From contig CBDCDL010000001.1 in the NCBI GenBank assembly GCA_965215345.1, forward strand, positions 1-64,000: DNA of 64,000 nucleotides, in the 5' to 3' direction. Positions 35,615 through 43,392 of this stretch are shown piece by piece. The notes under the pieces were generated by a model. It had not been told where the DNA came from. It made no database searches and was given only the letters and a program-made list of their open reading frames with translations. The stretch is from CATQHW01 sp965215345 (GTDB lineage Bacteria; Spirochaetota; Spirochaetia; SZUA-6; Bin103). Position numbers and translations under genes: made by a program. How positions within the stretch are numbered: position 1 is the stretch's first letter; every line of letters begins with the position of its first letter.

Positions 35615-36802
35615 ATGAAGATAACCGCGGTCCGAACGTACAAGTTCAGCGTCGCCACCGGTCAGGAGGTCCGTGACCCGGGAACGGGGGAGGCGATCGC
35701 CAGCACCGAGAAGGGGTGGCTGCTGCTGAAGCTGGAGACCGATGCCGGCATGAGCGGCTGGGGCGAGGGGACGGCGGAGTGGCTGATCGAGCCGGTGGAA
35801 GCACAACTCCACGCGTGGCGCGAGCTGCTGCTCGGCGCCGACCCGCTGCAGGTGATCGCCCTCACCGAGGATCTCACCGACCGGGTGCCCTGGAAGGGGG
35901 GAGCGGTGTACGGCACCGCGGCGGCGGCCGTGAACATGGCGCTGTACGACCTGGCCGGCAAGGCGTGGGGCGTGCCGGTGAACACCGTGCTCGGCGGGCG
36001 GCGCCGCGAGCGGGTGCGGGTGTACTCGAACGGGGGCAGCTTCGCCAGCCCCGACGAAGCCGCGGCCACCGCCGTCGCCGCGCAGCAGAAGGGCTTTGCC
36101 GGGATCAAGGGCAACCCGCTGGAGACCCGCACCACGCCGCTGGATCCCGCCGCCGTCGAGCACTCGGTGGCCTGCGCCCAGGCGATGCGCGAGGCGGCCG
36201 GCCCCGAGCTGGAGATCCTGCTCGACACCCACGGCAGCCCGGTGCCGGAGCTGGCCATCGCCTTCGCCCACGCGGTCGCGCCGCTACGCCCGCTGTTCAT
36301 CGAGGAGCCGGTCAAGGTGGGCTCGGTCGCGGCGCTGGCCGAGGTGAGCGCGCGCAGCCCGGTGCCGATCGCCACCGGCGAGAAGCTGTTCACCGTGGCG
36401 CAGTTCCGGGAGCTGATCGACCGCCGCGCGTGCGCGATCCTGCAGCCTGACATCACCGAGTGCTACGGCATCCACCGGATGCTGGAGATCGGGCGGCTGG
36501 CGGACGCAGAGCAGATGCTGATGGCCCCCCACAACGTCAGCGGGCCGGTGGGTCACGCGGCGGTGATCCACGCCGACGCGGCGATGCCCAACTTCCTGAT
36601 CCAGGAGATCACGGCCAGCTTCTTCGAGCAGTTCGACCGCTTCGCCGAGCATCCGTTCCGCGTCGCGGATGGGTACATGAACATCCCCGACGAGCCGGGT
36701 CTGGGAATCACCGTCAAGGAAGCCGACATCGCCGACCTCCCCTACCGGCCGACCGCGTTCCGGCAGTACCGCCACGCCGACGGGAGCTGGAAGGGCTGGT
36801 AG
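35615..36802 (+). CDS. Enolase-superfamily sugar-acid dehydratase (galactonate/mannonate dehydratase type)
   Basis: Intact 395-residue protein. The capping domain starts MKITAVRTYKF; the barrel shows the acid-sugar dehydratase set: ILLDTHGSP with Asp and the DxH catalytic His, FIEEP, TGEKLFTVAQF, LQPDITECYGI, and the general-acid His in MAPHNVSGP. The complete DxH and APHN pair supports dehydration of an aldonate such as galactonate. In contrast to the paralogue at 21.9 kb, no catalytic residue is missing. It is transcribed away from a Gfo/Idh gene, and the ATPase genes of the Opp-type importer converge on it. Its product would be a 2-keto-3-deoxy acid; no KDG kinase or aldolase is in the window. 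Confidence 0.88.
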   Translation: MKITAVRTYKFSVATGQEVRDPGTGEAIASTEKGWLLLKLETDAGMSGWGEGTAEWLIEPVEAQLHAWRELLLGADPLQVIALTEDLTDRVPWKGGAVYGTAAAAVNMALYDLAGKAWGVPVNTVLGGRRRERVRVYSNGGSFASPDEAAATAVAAQQKGFAGIKGNPLETRTTPLDPAAVEHSVACAQAMREAAGPELEILLDTHGSPVPELAIAFAHAVAPLRPLFIEEPVKVGSVAALAEVSARSPVPIATGEKLFTVAQFRELIDRRACAILQPDITECYGIHRMLEIGRLADAEQMLMAPHNVSGPVGHAAVIHADAAMPNFLIQEITASFFEQFDRFAEHPFRVADGYMNIPDEPGLGITVKEADIADLPYRPTAFRQYRHADGSWKGW

Positions 36803-36839
36803 AGAACGCTGTCCGGGCTGCGGCGCGGGCGCGATCCGG

Positions 36840-37919
36840 TCAGCTCAGACCCAGCCGTCCCATCACGTCGCTCTGCAGCGAGCCGCGCAGGTCGAGCTCC
36901 TCGGCGAAGTGACAGGCGACCAGGCGGTCGGCGAGCGGCCGCAACTCGGGGACCTCCGCCTCGCAGCGCTGCTGCCGGTAGGGGCAGCGCGGATGGAACG
37001 GGCATCCACTCGGCTTGTTGAGGGGTGATGGCACCTGGCCCTCCAGGATGACGCGCTCCACCTTGCGCTTGGGGTCGGGCTGCGGAATGGCCGTGAGCAG
37101 CGCCTCCGAGTAGGGGTGCCGGGGTGTGCGGAACAGATCGGTGGTGGCGCCGACTTCGACCAGGTTGCCGAGGTACATCACCCCCATACGTTCGCTGACG
37201 TGGGACAGCACCGACAGGTCGTGGGCGATGAACAGCATGGTCAACCCGAGCCTGTCGCGCAGGTCCTCGATCAGGTTGAGGATCTGTCCCTGAATCGACA
37301 TGTCCAGGGCGGAGACCGGTTCGTCGGCCAGGATCAGCTTCGGCTCCAGTGCCAGCGCGCGGGCGATGCCGACCCGCTGCTTCTGCCCGCCCGAGAGCTC
37401 GTGCGGGAAGCGGTTCAGGTGGCTGGAGTCCAGGCCCACCAGGCGCAGGAGCTCGTCCACCCGCTCGGCTATCTCACGGCGCCCGCCAAGGCCGTGCACG
37501 ACCAGCGGCTCGCCGACGATGTTCTTGATGGTGAAGCGTGGGTTCAGCGACGAGTCGGGATCCTGAAAGACGACCTGCAGGTCGCGGCGCACGGCCTTCG
37601 TCTCGCGGGCCGGCAGCGTGGCCAGGTCGAGCCAGCCGTCGGCGTCGCGGTACTCCTCCACGCGATCGGTCTTGAGCAGCACCCGCCCACCGTCCGGGTC
37701 CACCAGGCGGGCGATGCTGCGCACCACCGTGGTCTTGCCGCAGCCGCTCTCGCCGGCCAGCGCGAAGGTCTCCTCCTTGTCCACGTCGAAGCTGACGCCG
37801 TCCACCGCCCGCACCTCGGCCACCTTGCGCTTGAGCAGGCCGGCGGTCACCGGGTAGTACTTGAACAGGTCCTCCACCCGCAGCAACGGCGTGGCGGCGG
37901 GCGCGGTGTCCCGGCTCAT
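36840..37919 (-). CDS. Opp/Dpp-type ABC transporter ATPase (OppF-like)
   Basis: Intact 359-residue ATPase. Walker A is GESGCGKTT, the Q-loop is in VVFQDPDSSLNPR, the signature is LSGGQKQRVGIARALA, Walker B is LILADEPVSALD and the switch His is in FIAHDLSVL. The C-terminus has the oligopeptide-transporter domain with SGCPFHPRCPYRQQRCEAEVP, whose cysteines can form an iron-sulfur cluster as in other OppD/F proteins. It powers the importer whose permeases lie at 32.3-34.4 kb, on the other strand. Its start overlaps the stop of the OppD-like gene by 4 bp. Confidence 0.92.
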   Translation of the reverse strand: MSRDTAPAATPLLRVEDLFKYYPVTAGLLKRKVAEVRAVDGVSFDVDKEETFALAGESGCGKTTVVRSIARLVDPDGGRVLLKTDRVEEYRDADGWLDLATLPARETKAVRRDLQVVFQDPDSSLNPRFTIKNIVGEPLVVHGLGGRREIAERVDELLRLVGLDSSHLNRFPHELSGGQKQRVGIARALALEPKLILADEPVSALDMSIQGQILNLIEDLRDRLGLTMLFIAHDLSVLSHVSERMGVMYLGNLVEVGATTDLFRTPRHPYSEALLTAIPQPDPKRKVERVILEGQVPSPLNKPSGCPFHPRCPYRQQRCEAEVPELRPLADRLVACHFAEELDLRGSLQSDVMGRLGLS

Positions 37920-38965
37920 CGGGCGGCTCCGGCGGGTTCGTGCAACTCACCCGCCTTGTGAAGCCAGCACTTGGTCAGGTGCCCGGGCGCGGCATCGAAG
38001 TGCGGGGGATCCTGGTCGCAGATGTCGCCGATGTACCGGTGGCAGCGGTAGCGGAAGCGGCAGCCCGAGAGCCGGGCATAGGGGTTGGGGACGTTGCCGC
38101 GGATCGGCGCCAGGCGATGGTGCTCGGCAGCGACGATGGGAATCGACTTGAGCAGCCCCTCGGTGTAGGGGTGGGTGTGGCCGTAGAAGACCTGGTCCGC
38201 GCTGCCGGCCTCCACGATCTGTCCCATGTACATGGTCAGCACGGTGTCGGCCATCTCCGCGATCAATCCCAGGTCGTGCGTGATGAACAGCACCGCCATG
38301 CCGAACTCCGCCTGCAGGCCCTGGATCAGGTCCATGATCTGCGCCTGAATCGTCACGTCCAGGCCGGTGGTGGGCTCGTCGGCGATCAGCAGCCTCGGCC
38401 GGCATGCCAGCGCCATGGCGATCATGGCGCGCTGGTTCATGCCGCCGCTCAGCTCGAACGGGTACTGCTTGATGCGCCGGTGCGGATCGCTGATGCCGAC
38501 CCGGTCGAGCAGATCGATGGTGTGCGCCCGCGCCTCGTCGCGGGTCATTTCCCGGTGCACGCGCAGCACCTCGCCGATCTGGTTGCCCACGGCGTGCACG
38601 GGGCTCAGGGCGGTCATGGGTTCCTGGAAGATCATGCTGATCCGGTTGCCGCGGATGTCGCGGTAGCGGTCCCCCTTGGGATCCAGGCCCACCAGATCGA
38701 CGGGCCGTCCCTCTTCGTAGTAGTTGATCGTGCCGGTGACGTGGGCCGGGGGCATCGGCAGGATGCCCATGATGGCGCGCGCGGTCACGCTCTTTCCGCA
38801 CCCGGATTCGCCCATCACCCCCAGGGTCTGGTGGCTGCGCACGTCGAAGCTGACCCCGTCCACGGCGCGCAGCAGGCCCTCGGTCAGCCGGAACTCCACG
38901 CGCAGGTCGCGGACCTCGATCAGCAGGTCGTCGGGTGCCGCGTTACCGGAGCCGGTAGCCGGCAT
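37916..38965 (-). CDS. Opp/Dpp-type ABC transporter ATPase (OppD-like)
   Basis: Intact 349-residue ATPase with Walker A GESGCGKSVTA, Q-loop MIFQEPMTALSP, signature ELSGGMNQRAMIAMALA, Walker B LLIADEPTTGLD and switch FITHDLGLIAEMAD. The four-cysteine C-terminal domain includes SGCRFRYRCHRYIGDICDQDPP. The signature uses GGMNQR where most OppD proteins have GGMRQR, a small change. It is the first gene of a two-gene ATPase operon and forms a heterodimer with the OppF-like protein. The permease and binding-protein genes are elsewhere in the island, so expression must be coordinated in trans. Confidence 0.92.
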   Translation of the reverse strand: MPATGSGNAAPDDLLIEVRDLRVEFRLTEGLLRAVDGVSFDVRSHQTLGVMGESGCGKSVTARAIMGILPMPPAHVTGTINYYEEGRPVDLVGLDPKGDRYRDIRGNRISMIFQEPMTALSPVHAVGNQIGEVLRVHREMTRDEARAHTIDLLDRVGISDPHRRIKQYPFELSGGMNQRAMIAMALACRPRLLIADEPTTGLDVTIQAQIMDLIQGLQAEFGMAVLFITHDLGLIAEMADTVLTMYMGQIVEAGSADQVFYGHTHPYTEGLLKSIPIVAAEHHRLAPIRGNVPNPYARLSGCRFRYRCHRYIGDICDQDPPHFDAAPGHLTKCWLHKAGELHEPAGAAR

Positions 38966-38982
38966 GATACGCAGATGCTACC

Positions 38983-40083
38983 TCAGCCCACGTCGCCGCG
39001 CCAAGCCGGCTCCTCGTCCCGCTCCACGTAGAACACGCCCTCGATGTCTCGCTCGCCAACCGCGGGCAACGGCTGGTTGTGGTGCACCACCAGGATGCGC
39101 TCGTCGTCGGCATACGCGAAGCTCGGGTAGCCCTGTCCCATGGCGTGGAACTGCATCAGGAAGGACAGGTACATGGCGCCGCCCCAGATGTGGGTCTCTC
39201 CACTCCAGTCCAGCCCATCCTCCTTGACGTAACAGAAGGCGACGCTGCCGATGTGCAGGTGGTCCATCTCGGCCACGTGCCGGTAGCCGCAGATGACGGT
39301 GCCGGTCCGGGTAAGAAACAGCGACGGAGAGTGGCCGTAGCGTGGGTCGGACCAGCCCACCATCTCGTGGCTGCTCCAGGTCGCGCCGTGGTCGTCACTC
39401 CAGTTGCAGAACAGCGGCCCGACCCCATGCCCGTGGGTGTTGGAAGGATCACGGTTCACGCACAGGATGCGGCCCGAGGGCAGTTGCAGGAAGTCGGCTT
39501 CGTCGCCGGAGTAGCGGTCGCAGGCGGCGGTGACGTAGCGTTCCCAGGTGTCGCCGCCGTCGGTGGAGGCCAGGAACCCGTGGCGGCCGAAGCGGTCACC
39601 CTCGCGGCGCCCGATGATCGGCAGGATCACGGTGCCGTCGTGGAGGGTTCGGATCTTGCCGTAGGAGACCGCCGCCGCCCATCCGGCGGCCGGGCCCGGA
39701 CCGGGGGTCACCACGATCGGCTCCGACCAGGTGTGACCCTGATCCACCGACTTGCGTACGCACACGGTGCGGTTGTAGACGCCGCTGTAGGTTGCCCCGT
39801 AGACGTTGTAGGGCAGCAGGATGGTGCCGTCGGCTAGCTGCGCCATGCCGTGGTGGCCGTAAAACTGCTCGTCCGTTCGTTCCGCCGAAGAGCCGTAGGT
39901 AAAGGTGTGCTCCTTGCGCCACGTCCGGCCGCAGTCGGTGGAACGGGTCACGCTCACGCAAGACGTGCTGTGGGTGTCGTCCCGATATGCCACCAGCAGG
40001 TCGCCGTTGGTGAGCCGCTCCAGGGAGGGGCAACTCCCTCCTTCCGCGACGATGACGCGTCCGTCCCGCTCCAGTTTTCCCAT
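38983..40083 (-). CDS. Asp-box propeller protein, sialidase superfamily
   Basis: Intact 366-residue protein with four good Asp boxes (STDCGRTW, SVDQGHTW, STDGGDTW, SDDHGATW) and one degenerate (KEDGLDW). It has no signal peptide. It is close to the family often called exo-alpha-sialidase in environmental genomes, but substrate evidence is lacking. It lies 17 bp upstream of the OppD-like ATPase gene, so it is probably co-transcribed with the transporter ATPases, which links this propeller directly to the imported compound. It is divergent from the binding-protein gene of the same importer across 149 bp. Confidence 0.8.
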   Translation of the reverse strand: MGKLERDGRVIVAEGGSCPSLERLTNGDLLVAYRDDTHSTSCVSVTRSTDCGRTWRKEHTFTYGSSAERTDEQFYGHHGMAQLADGTILLPYNVYGATYSGVYNRTVCVRKSVDQGHTWSEPIVVTPGPGPAAGWAAAVSYGKIRTLHDGTVILPIIGRREGDRFGRHGFLASTDGGDTWERYVTAACDRYSGDEADFLQLPSGRILCVNRDPSNTHGHGVGPLFCNWSDDHGATWSSHEMVGWSDPRYGHSPSLFLTRTGTVICGYRHVAEMDHLHIGSVAFCYVKEDGLDWSGETHIWGGAMYLSFLMQFHAMGQGYPSFAYADDERILVVHHNQPLPAVGERDIEGVFYVERDEEPAWRGDVG

Positions 40084-40176
40084 GACTCCACCTCCGTCGA
40101 AGCCCTCGCCTTCAGGCGAGGTCGGTCACTTTGCGCGCCTGGATCGCGCGATGACAAGCCCCCGGCGCCGTCGACG

Positions 40177-40205
40177 TTGACAGCGCCGGTCACAGATGGT
40201 GGACT
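40177..40205 (+). promoter_or_regulatory. Candidate promoter of the Opp-type binding-protein gene
   Basis: A perfect TTGACA lies at 40177-40182, 17 bp before TGGACT, only a fair -10 element, and about 28 bp before the start codon region. Position fits, but the weak -10 keeps this tentative. Confidence 0.3.
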
Positions 40206-40232
40206 GGCAGCATTGATTTGAGGAGGTCGGTC

Positions 40233-42233
40233 ATGAACCTACCGAAACGAAAGCGCTTCCGCGCGTCGCATGGCTTGGCACTGCTGGCCTGTCTGTTCCT
40301 CTGCGGAACGGTCATGACAGCGACAGGCGCCGACATCGTCCCGGTGATCACGCCGGACAGCCGGATGGCGAGCTACGGCGAGTCGCCGGTGCTGGCCGCC
40401 AAGGTCGCTGCCGGGGAGTTGCCCCCGGTCGAGGAGCGGTTGCCCGACGTGCCCCCCGTGGAGCGGGCGTTCGAAGCCGTCGGCAAGTACGGCGGCACGC
40501 TGCGCCACATCGAGGCGCTGTACACCAGCTTCGGCAGCATCACCCGCTACATGAACGAGGGGCTGATCGACGTCAGCGTGCCTGAAGGCACCCACCGCTA
40601 CCCGAACCTCGCCGAGAGCATCGAGTGGAGCGACGACCTGACGACCTACACCATCCATCTGCGGAAGGGCGTGAAGTGGTCGGACGGCGAGGAGTTCACC
40701 GCCGCGGACGTGATGTTCAAGTGGGAGGACATCAGGCTCTATTCCCCCGACCCGGACGCGACCCCGCTGTCGGTGGCGCCGTCCGACTTCATCATCGGCG
40801 GGGAGCTGGCCGAGTTCACGATGGTCGACGACTACACGATCGTGATCAAGTTCGCGGCGCCGTACGCGAACTACCACAAGAACATCGGCTGGAACTATCT
40901 CGATCCGGAGCCCGCCCACTACCTGAAACAGTTCCATCCCAAGTACAACGAGGAGCTGGGCGACCCGACCGAGGCGTGGCAGGAACTCAACACCGTGCAC
41001 CGCGCCGGCACCAACACCGAGCGCCCCACCCTCGGGCCCTGGGTTCCCGAGACGGTGAAGGAAGGCGAACTGATGGTGATGGTGCGCAACCCCTACTACT
41101 GGAAGGTGGACGAGGAAGGCCAGCAGCTTCCCTACGCCGACGAGTTGCGGGTGACCTACGTCAAGGACAAGGAGGTGGAGAAGCTGCAGCTTGCCGCCGG
41201 CGAGTATGACTGGCACGCCATGGGGCCGCCGGTGGACGCGGTGCTGTTCCAGCAGCAGGCCAACGGCAACTACCAGTTGATCAAGCCGCCCGGGTGGCAC
41301 AACCACTGGGTGTTCATCAAGCGCAAGCTGGCGTGGATCACCAATGCGCTGGAGAACCCGCAGCACGAGAACGACGACAAGCTCGCCGCGTTGCTGCTGA
41401 ACGATGACTTCCTGCAGGCGCTACAGCTCGGCATCGACAACGAGCAGCTCATGCGCGCCTACGCCACTCCGGAGCTGTACGACTTCCGCGCCAAGCTGGT
41501 GGGCCGGCCGCGGCTCGACCCGGACAAGCCGATCGGCCAGAGCGCCGACCCGCGCGTGCAGGCGATGTGGGACCACCTGGAGCAGTGGACGCGCTACGAC
41601 CTGGCCGAGGCAAACCAGATGCTGGACGATCTCGGTCTGGCGGTCGGCGACGACGGTTACCGCCAGTACGCCGACGGCGGTCGCATCGAGCTGAACATCG
41701 GCATCTTCTCCGACTCCGGAGCCCGTGGCGAGGTGGTCACCGTCCAGTGCCAGAACTGGGATCGGGACCTCAAGATCAAGACCTTCTGCCTGCAGAAGAC
41801 CTGGAGCGAAGGGGTGCGCCCGTGGTTCATCGGCAGCGAGATACCGATGAGCGAGTCGGGCTCCGGCCACTGGTTCTGGGGCACCGACGCGCTGTATCTG
41901 CACGCCCTCTACCAGTACGAGATACGCGACTGGCTCGAGACGGGGGGCAAGGATGGCGTGGCGCCGCCCGAGCCCTACCGCGAGGGGTTGCTGGAGCTGA
42001 AGCGGCTGGCCGATGCGTCGGCGCAGTCGATCGATCCCGAGGAGCGGATGGAGCTGGCGATCCAGGCCACCGAGCTGGTGGTGCTGAACAACCTGGACGG
42101 CACGGAGCTGACCTTCGGCGGTGCCGCCAGCTTCCACTACGTCCACAACCGGATCCGCAACAATCCGGTCGGCTACAACGCCTGGGGCATTCGCCGCTGG
42201 CTGCGCATGGAGCAGTGGTGGATCGACGAGTAG
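40233..42233 (+). CDS. Extracellular solute-binding protein, family 5 (Opp/Dpp type)
   Basis: Intact 666-residue periplasmic binding protein. The signal peptide has a basic start (NLPKRKRFRASHG) and a hydrophobic core (LALLACLFLCGTVMTATG), with likely cleavage after TATGA. The mature protein shows the family 5 pattern YPNLAESIEWSDDLTTYTIH, LRKGVKWSDGEEFTAADV and the later hinge segments. AGGAGGTC precedes the ATG at 40233. Length exceeds that of DppA (about 535), as in family members that bind oligosaccharides. It delivers ligand to the permeases at 32.3-34.4 kb. A strong hairpin follows its stop. Confidence 0.92.
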   Translation: MNLPKRKRFRASHGLALLACLFLCGTVMTATGADIVPVITPDSRMASYGESPVLAAKVAAGELPPVEERLPDVPPVERAFEAVGKYGGTLRHIEALYTSFGSITRYMNEGLIDVSVPEGTHRYPNLAESIEWSDDLTTYTIHLRKGVKWSDGEEFTAADVMFKWEDIRLYSPDPDATPLSVAPSDFIIGGELAEFTMVDDYTIVIKFAAPYANYHKNIGWNYLDPEPAHYLKQFHPKYNEELGDPTEAWQELNTVHRAGTNTERPTLGPWVPETVKEGELMVMVRNPYYWKVDEEGQQLPYADELRVTYVKDKEVEKLQLAAGEYDWHAMGPPVDAVLFQQQANGNYQLIKPPGWHNHWVFIKRKLAWITNALENPQHENDDKLAALLLNDDFLQALQLGIDNEQLMRAYATPELYDFRAKLVGRPRLDPDKPIGQSADPRVQAMWDHLEQWTRYDLAEANQMLDDLGLAVGDDGYRQYADGGRIELNIGIFSDSGARGEVVTVQCQNWDRDLKIKTFCLQKTWSEGVRPWFIGSEIPMSESGSGHWFWGTDALYLHALYQYEIRDWLETGGKDGVAPPEPYREGLLELKRLADASAQSIDPEERMELAIQATELVVLNNLDGTELTFGGAASFHYVHNRIRNNPVGYNAWGIRRWLRMEQWWIDE

Positions 42234-42257
42234 CGGGATAGCGTTCCCCGGAATTCT

Positions 42258-42286
42258 GGAGCCCCCGGCATCGTGTCGGGGGCTCC
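42258..42286. terminator. Hairpin terminator between convergent genes
   Basis: A perfect 10-bp stem, GGAGCCCCCG pairing with CGGGGGCTCC, and a nine-base loop lie 24 bp after the binding-protein stop and 42 bp from the end of the convergent Gfo/Idh gene. The tail (CTCTATCTG) is only moderately U-rich. It probably serves both directions. Confidence 0.7.
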
Positions 42287-42327
42287 CTCTATCTGCCCGC
42301 GCGGGCGGCGGCGGGCCCGGCAGGAGC

Positions 42328-43341
42328 TCAGCGGGGTGGCAGGCCGAGGCCTCGCAGATCGGCGACCACGCCGCGTTGCTCGGCCTCGTAGAGCCTCCAG
42401 ATGACGCGCAGGCTCTGCAGGCTGGCCTCGCCGCCGGTCTGCGGCGTCAGGCCGCGTTCGATGCAGTCGAGGAAGTGGGCCATTTCGTTTTCGGTGTGCT
42501 TGCCGGCACCGGCCTCGCTTTCCATGAGCAGCTTCCGTTCCCCGCGGGCGTGGGCCAGGAGGCGATGGCCGCTGACGTCGGCCTCGATCATGCCTCCGGT
42601 GCAGTGGGCGTGGATGGAATAGCGCAGCCGGGTGCCGCGCGCGCCCCAGGTGCCGAAGTGGTAGCCCAGCCGGCCGCCTGCGAACTTCATGGTCACGTTG
42701 GAGGTACCCTCGCGCTCCATCCACGGCGTGCCGGTGTTGGTTCCCAGGTGGGTGCCGCTGACGGGCTCTCCGAGGAACCAGAGCAGGAGGTCGATGTAGT
42801 GGCAGCCGTGGCTGAAGAGCTGCCCCCCGCCCAGCGTCACCGCCCGGCTGCCCCAGTGACCCGGCGGATAGCGGGTCATCTGCTCGGTCCAGATGCTGAC
42901 CTGGAACGCCTCGCCGAAGGATTGCCGGTCGAGCTCGTCCTTCAGGGCCGCGACCACGGGATGGAAGCGCATGCAATAGGCGATCATCAGGACGCGGCCG
43001 GCGCGGGCCGCGGTGGCGATGAGGTCCAGGCACTCCTCTTCGCTGTTCGCCATCGGTTTCTCCAGGAGCACGTGCTTGCCGGCTTCCAGGCAGTCCCTCG
43101 CGACCGGGTGGTGCAGGTGGTGCGGCAGCACGACGAGCACGGCGTCCACCCGGTCGAGGACGGAGCGGTAGTCGGTGGCGACCCGTACGTCCGGGAGATG
43201 CTCGTGGACCTGACGTGTCCGGGCCTCGTCGACGTCGACGGCCGCCACGAGTTGCAAACGGTCGCGGAGCAGGTGAAAGCGCCGCACGTGCGCGGCGGAC
43301 ATGCCGCCGCAGCCGATCAGGGCGAGCTTGACGCGGGACAT
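42328..43341 (-). CDS. Gfo/Idh/MocA-family oxidoreductase
   Basis: Intact 337-residue protein. Landmarks: LALIGCGGMSAAHV near residue 10, VLLEKPMANSEEE with the intact EKP motif, and the C-terminal LFSHGCHYIDLLLWFLG carrying the conserved His-Asp arrangement. It is the most canonical of the three family members here. ATG at 43341 is chosen because the 13 codons upstream are arginine/proline-rich and do not match the family. It is divergent from the GH123/DUF6067-like gene across 51 bp, which means overlapping promoters and probably joint regulation. It would oxidise the sugar released by that enzyme. Confidence 0.88.
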   Translation of the reverse strand: MSRVKLALIGCGGMSAAHVRRFHLLRDRLQLVAAVDVDEARTRQVHEHLPDVRVATDYRSVLDRVDAVLVVLPHHLHHPVARDCLEAGKHVLLEKPMANSEEECLDLIATAARAGRVLMIAYCMRFHPVVAALKDELDRQSFGEAFQVSIWTEQMTRYPPGHWGSRAVTLGGGQLFSHGCHYIDLLLWFLGEPVSGTHLGTNTGTPWMEREGTSNVTMKFAGGRLGYHFGTWGARGTRLRYSIHAHCTGGMIEADVSGHRLLAHARGERKLLMESEAGAGKHTENEMAHFLDCIERGLTPQTGGEASLQSLRVIWRLYEAEQRGVVADLRGLGLPPR

Positions 43342-43392
43342 GCGCCATGGTGGTCGAGGAGGCGGGCGGTGTCGATGCACTATGGGGGTGTC

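Noticed and set aside
33744..35618. Long plus-strand frame through the OppC and Gfo/Idh genes
   Set aside because: It lies in the wrong frame of OppC and then antisense to a Gfo/Idh gene; no motif is present.
42121..43392. Upstream extension of the GH123-like frame by over 400 codons
   Set aside because: The extension is antisense to a canonical Gfo/Idh gene and composed of low-complexity Ala/Gly/Val-rich sequence; the ATG at 43393 is the real start.
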